The notes below the pieces were generated by a model. It was not told where the DNA came from and did no database searches. It saw only the letters and a list, made by a program, of their open reading frames with translations. From the NCBI GenBank assembly GCA_965279705.1, contig OZ257257.1, forward strand, positions 3,410,001 to 3,474,000: a stretch of 64,000 nt of DNA, read 5' to 3'. A program made the translations under genes and the position numbers. Below, piece after piece: positions 60,636-64,000 of this stretch; the stretch's first letter is position 1, and each line of letters opens with the position of its first letter. This DNA comes from Stagnimonas sp965279705. Lineage in GTDB: Bacteria > Pseudomonadota > Gammaproteobacteria > Nevskiales > Nevskiaceae.

Positions 60636-62170
60636 TGTGCTGCCCGCTTCGCTACATTAGGCTGCGACTTTGGTATGGCAATGATGTCGACAATATTGCC
60701 AACCACTTCGTTGATCCCAGGGTAATAGAGCCGCGCAGGGCGACCGCCGATAAACTGGGTCCAGATGTCATACAGATCCAAGGGGATCAAGGCAATCAAG
60801 CTCTCGAACGTGGCCCCAAAAGCGCCAATGAACTGCGGATGCACCTCTACAAGAACGGCAGGACGACAGGCTCGCAGCAGCTTCTGCGCACCCTTCAAAA
60901 CCTCCCCCTCATAGCCCTCCACATCGATCTTGATGAACGTCGGGTTGTATTCTATGTAGGAGTCCAAAGGCACCTGCCGAACCTTGATTACATCCTTCTT
61001 CTGACTGGCCATCAAATTCTGCGCTTCGTTGGAGACTTCGATGTCGCCAAAATCAGGACCCACACCAGCCCACTCGCAGATCAAATTCTTCATGCCATTA
61101 ATCTTGGCGTTGGCCTCGATCTGGATGTTGTTTTGAGGGAATGGATCGAACGCGAACACCATCCCCTTTGGCCCCACTAAATGACCTAGGTGCACTGAAA
61201 TGCGGCCTGCGTGAGCGCCACAGTCCAGAACTACCCCCCCCTCTTTCACCAAACCGGATTTTTCAAAGAAGCTGATGTTGTGGTCGTTCGTCTGGCCATA
61301 CCAATGCACTGAATTGGCTGTGCCAATCATTATCGGATACTGCCGCCTTTCGTCTCCGCGGCTCACAACGTAGGGGCGGCAGAAGCCCTGCACGCCGGTC
61401 AGCTTGTTTTTTTTCAGTGCTAGCAGCGCCTGCTCTTCAAAATCCAGCAATGCAGCATCCGCTTCATCTTTCTGTTCGGACCCTAGCGGGAATACATAAG
61501 CAGGCGCAGCCAGTCCATGAGCCTCGGGCGAAAAATGTTCGCCGATGAAGATGCGCGAGAATTTCACTTCAAACGGCTCGCCCGGACTTACCGGCTTGAG
61601 GAAGGCAATGCGAAACTCAAGGCCGGGTACGCCCTTGGCACCATCGAGCTCATGTGCGATGAGCAGATCCATTTCATGCGCCATGTCGGGGAAGGTATTG
61701 CCGCCTGCATAGTCGTCCAGACGGTAAACCGCACAAATGGATTCCACTCTTTCGGGTTGCGCCATCTTGATACGCGCGCCGCCCAGCGTGGCAAAACCAG
61801 TTGGTGGCGTTGGCGTCTCGAAGAAAAAGCGGATGTTGAGACAAGCGCCCGGCACTGCAGCCAGATCACCGGAATACTTTAAAGTCAACTCGGGGCCATT
61901 GGTGGACATTGACCATTCCAGCTCGGCCTTGCAATTTGCGTTGTCTCCCGGCCAGTGCTCAATGCCAACGCTATAGCCCAGATTCTCCGGGTTGCTGTAA
62001 CTGATAACGGGCAGCGTTGCGACAGGCGCATACACCTGACGCACCGCGGGCAACAGCTGCCTAAGATTGTTGATGATGAGTGAGGGCTTAGACACCTCTG
62101 CGGTCGGCAGCGTCACAACATCCGCGGGAGGTTTGGGTTTGGCAAAGCGGTTGATCAGCTTTTGAAACAT
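60632..62170 (-). CDS. FkbM-family methyltransferase with N-terminal domain
   Basis: 512 residues. The C-terminal part (about 270-500) is an FkbM SAM methyltransferase: GGVVLDCGAHAGRISVHLGH (motif I), VFAFDPFPQNNIQIEANAKI, VPLDSYIEYNPTFIKIDVEG, EVLKGAQKLLRACRPAVLVE, VHPQF. It methylates hydroxyls of sugars in capsules and O-antigens. The N-terminal ~250 residues are beta-rich (AELEWSMSTNGPELTLKYSG) and may be a carbohydrate-binding domain, as seen beside some FkbM proteins. ATG 62170, first gene of the minus-strand 54-62 kb operon. The TTG start of the next gene overlaps its TGA. Confidence 0.88.
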   Translation of the reverse strand: MFQKLINRFAKPKPPADVVTLPTAEVSKPSLIINNLRQLLPAVRQVYAPVATLPVISYSNPENLGYSVGIEHWPGDNANCKAELEWSMSTNGPELTLKYSGDLAAVPGACLNIRFFFETPTPPTGFATLGGARIKMAQPERVESICAVYRLDDYAGGNTFPDMAHEMDLLIAHELDGAKGVPGLEFRIAFLKPVSPGEPFEVKFSRIFIGEHFSPEAHGLAAPAYVFPLGSEQKDEADAALLDFEEQALLALKKNKLTGVQGFCRPYVVSRGDERRQYPIMIGTANSVHWYGQTNDHNISFFEKSGLVKEGGVVLDCGAHAGRISVHLGHLVGPKGMVFAFDPFPQNNIQIEANAKINGMKNLICEWAGVGPDFGDIEVSNEAQNLMASQKKDVIKVRQVPLDSYIEYNPTFIKIDVEGYEGEVLKGAQKLLRACRPAVLVEVHPQFIGAFGATFESLIALIPLDLYDIWTQFIGGRPARLYYPGINEVVGNIVDIIAIPKSQPNVAKRAAH

Positions 62171-62533
62171 TTCTAATAAATTCCATCGCTAATTAGGGCA
62201 ACTGGCAGACAGCAGGCTTTCACACTGGCAGGCGCGTTATGGCTTGCATGAAATGCGCTACCCAGATTGTAGTGGCTGTGAACTTCGGTGTGGCAATCAG
62301 ACTTAGCCCACGTCACGCTTTACAAGTGAAACAGGGAGGCCATACCAAAATAGCCTTGTCGTTTGCGCATCTTCGGACACCAGTTTGGATACCATTACAG
62401 CTCCAAAAATCCATGCTTTTCCCACTCAGTCTGCGAAGCGGTCGGGGCGCTGGATGAAATTCACACCCTTCAAGGCTTGAACGGCTTTCCGGCCAAAATT
62501 CCCTTCTGTAGGCATAGAGCCAAGGCGATCATT
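62171..62533. other. Intergenic region between divergent operons
   Basis: 363 bp between the FkbM gene (minus) and the TPR-permease gene (plus); must contain both promoters. A plus-strand open frame 62239-62457 (72 codons) has no ribosome site or family character and is likely spurious. No operator or RNA recognised. Confidence 0.45.
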
Positions 62534-64000
62534 TTGAACCCCACGAATAAACGGATCCAAGAGCTGAAACAGCTACTGGCGGAGTCGCCAGAGGATCGCG
62601 CCACGCTGTCCGAATTGATCGGGGCGCTGGCGGATATGCGTCGCGCCTCTCAGGTGCTCGATCTGCTGCCCCAGCTCGAGCCATACACCATTCTAGATGT
62701 TGAACTTTTGCGGCGGGTGGTCAGCATGCTGACCGCCGGCGCGCATCTGGAGAAGGGTCTGTCACTGGCCGAAAGTCTCATGGCCTTGTCTCCGGACGAT
62801 ACCGACTTGCTCATGCAGCTCGGCTCTGACCTCATGGTGTCGAAGCGATTTTCGGCCGCAGCAGAGGTTCTGGGCAAAGTCATCGCACTTGAGCCCAGAA
62901 ACTCGGTCGCCCTGCGATTCAGGAGTTCGGCTCTACTCCAGGCCGGACAAGCCGATTTGGCAATAGCCGATGCAGCGCGCTGCCTCGAGCTGGCACCCGA
63001 AAACTCTGAATTCAGAATTCATTTCGGCGGCCTGCTACTTCAGTCTAAGCAGTTCAAAGATGCCCAGCTAAATCTGGAAAAAGCGATCGAAATCGACCCT
63101 ACTAACGCACATGCTCACAATCTGTTGAGCAGCGTGTTCGTGTCTATGGGCCTGGTTGGCCGCGCGATCGATGAGGCAACTGCAGCGGTCAAACTGGAGC
63201 CCGCGCTGGTTTCTTCGCAGGTGCATTTGGGCAATCTGCTCACGATACATGGCCGCTATCGACAAGCTATCGATGTGCTGCGCTTGGCGCTCAGGGCAGA
63301 GCCGGAAAATCGCGTCGCGCGACGCGTGTTGAGCGGTACGCTGGCTGCCGCCGGCAATCTCTCCGAGGCCATTGATGAGGCCTTGGAACTTGTGAGGCTC
63401 TCCCCCGATACTCCCGAATATCAACTGCATGCCGGCGGCCTGATGGTGAGCGCCGAACGGATGGCAGAGGCGATCGAGTTTCTGCAAAGAGCCTGTGCGA
63501 TGGCGCCGACCGTCGGACATGGCTGGCGCACCCTCAGCGGAGCTGAAGTAGAGGTTGGACGTTTTGAGGATGCTGAAACACACGCCCTCAAAGCCATGGA
63601 ATGCGAGCCAGACAACGCGGACTACAAGGCGCATCTGAAAAGGGTGCGCGGCAAGCGAGACACCGATATCACGCAGGCCTTGAGTGTCGCAATCGCCGAT
63701 ATTCAATCGACGACGCAATATACGCCTCCGTTGAATGTTCCGCGCCGTCTGGATCATCACAAGTCACACCCAATGCTGGAAGCCTTCAGGACACAGCGGC
63801 GCGTCGTCATGGCACTGGTGCTGCGGGACATCCGCGCCTCTTATGCGGGGTCGCGCTTGGGTTACATCTGGGCATTGATTGAGCCAATGACCCATTTGCT
63901 CACCTTAGGCCTAGTATTCAAATTATTGAATCACAGCACGCCGCCTATTGGAGACAATTTATATCTATTCTATTTAACCGGGATTCTTCCGTTTTTGATG
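62534..64000 (+). CDS. TPR array fused to KpsM-type ABC-2 permease (runs off window)
   Basis: Reading frame open to the right edge, 489 codons shown. From TTG 62534 (AAGGCG upstream): about ten TPR-like helix pairs to residue ~395 (SLAESLMALSPDDTDLLMQL, LGKVIALEPRNSVALRFRSS, LNLEKAIEIDPTNAHAHNLL). After a linker come QRRVVMALVLRDIRASYAGS and RLGYIWALIEPMTHLLTLGL, then YLFYLTGILPFLM, the N-terminal cytoplasmic and membrane part of KpsM/Wzm ABC-2 permeases. An ordinary KpsM is about 260 residues without TPRs. Likely the capsule exporter; KpsT and KpsE would be expected downstream. Start uncertain (ATG 62636 possible). Confidence 0.75.
   Translation, partial: MNPTNKRIQELKQLLAESPEDRATLSELIGALADMRRASQVLDLLPQLEPYTILDVELLRRVVSMLTAGAHLEKGLSLAESLMALSPDDTDLLMQLGSDLMVSKRFSAAAEVLGKVIALEPRNSVALRFRSSALLQAGQADLAIADAARCLELAPENSEFRIHFGGLLLQSKQFKDAQLNLEKAIEIDPTNAHAHNLLSSVFVSMGLVGRAIDEATAAVKLEPALVSSQVHLGNLLTIHGRYRQAIDVLRLALRAEPENRVARRVLSGTLAAAGNLSEAIDEALELVRLSPDTPEYQLHAGGLMVSAERMAEAIEFLQRACAMAPTVGHGWRTLSGAEVEVGRFEDAETHALKAMECEPDNADYKAHLKRVRGKRDTDITQALSVAIADIQSTTQYTPPLNVPRRLDHHKSHPMLEAFRTQRRVVMALVLRDIRASYAGSRLGYIWALIEPMTHLLTLGLVFKLLNHSTPPIGDNLYLFYLTGILPFLM

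Noticed and set aside
62239..62457. 72-codon plus-strand ORF before the TPR-permease gene
   Set aside because: No ribosome site, no recognisable motifs, lies in a promoter region.
1..64000. CRISPR arrays, rRNA, tRNA genes
   Set aside because: None recognised: no regularly spaced direct repeats and no tRNA cloverleaf or rRNA segments seen by eye; a tRNAscan or RNA search could still find something missed.

Overview
The window looks like a chromosomal segment of a Gram-negative proteobacterium. It has many outer-membrane receptors, a KpsD/Wza-type export lipoprotein and Kdo-pathway genes. The background is GC-rich and genes are densely packed, often with overlapping stop/start codons (ATGA, GTGA, TTGA). 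Gene content suggests a gammaproteobacterium (Nevskiales/Xanthomonadales-like) or a betaproteobacterium. That placement is inference only, because no rRNA or other marker lies in the window.

Positions 1-11.5 kb (minus strand) hold a tightly packed operon of five TonB-dependent receptors with a DUF998 membrane protein between two of them. It reads from one promoter near 11.51 kb that overlaps a Fur-box-like inverted repeat, so iron-regulated uptake is likely. Positions 11.6-21.9 kb carry GC-rich core genes: a small membrane ORF, a sterol desaturase-family hydroxylase divergent from an AraC regulator, proline iminopeptidase, the polyamine genes speA and speE, a FecR-domain protein divergent from a beta-barrel protein, two DUF4124 proteins, acylphosphatase and two unknowns. 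A nested inverted repeat of about 190 bp fills the speE/FecR gap.

From 21.9 kb to the right edge is a large capsule/surface-polysaccharide locus. The plus-strand arm (21.9-31.6 kb) has a GT4 glycosyltransferase, a WecA/MraY-type sugar-phosphate transferase, an epimerase, a sulfotransferase-like protein and two related GT-B proteins. Base composition drops to AT-rich inside the first of these two. The minus-strand Kdo arm (31.6-38.5 kb) has kdsA, kdsB, kdsD/kpsF, an acyltransferase and a very large KpsC. kdsB has an in-frame amber codon, and kdsD and the acyltransferase have single-base frameshifts; kdsA and kpsC look intact. Positions 39.1-42.3 kb hold a zinc-ribbon methyltransferase-like protein and two alpha/beta-hydrolase-TPR proteins.

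Positions 42.5-53.9 kb hold an unusual ulosonic/nonulosonic-acid cassette: two CMP-sugar cytidylyltransferases, a HAD phosphatase, an HMGL-like aldolase fused to a DUF115/GT42-like domain, a GT-B-like protein, a CBS-NeuB-SAF-TIM-barrel fusion, and a coiled-coil-GT8-DUF115/GT42-like fusion. No UDP-sugar 2-epimerase (NeuC) or Pse/Leg precursor genes are visible. Positions 54-62.2 kb carry further glycosyltransferases, the export lipoprotein and an FkbM methyltransferase. The window ends inside a plus-strand gene in which a TPR array is fused in frame to a KpsM-type ABC permease.

The most novel material is the set of capsule proteins with unusual architectures (three-module KpsC, TPR-KpsM, CBS-NeuB-SAF-TIM, aldolase-DUF115) next to a decaying set of Kdo genes.
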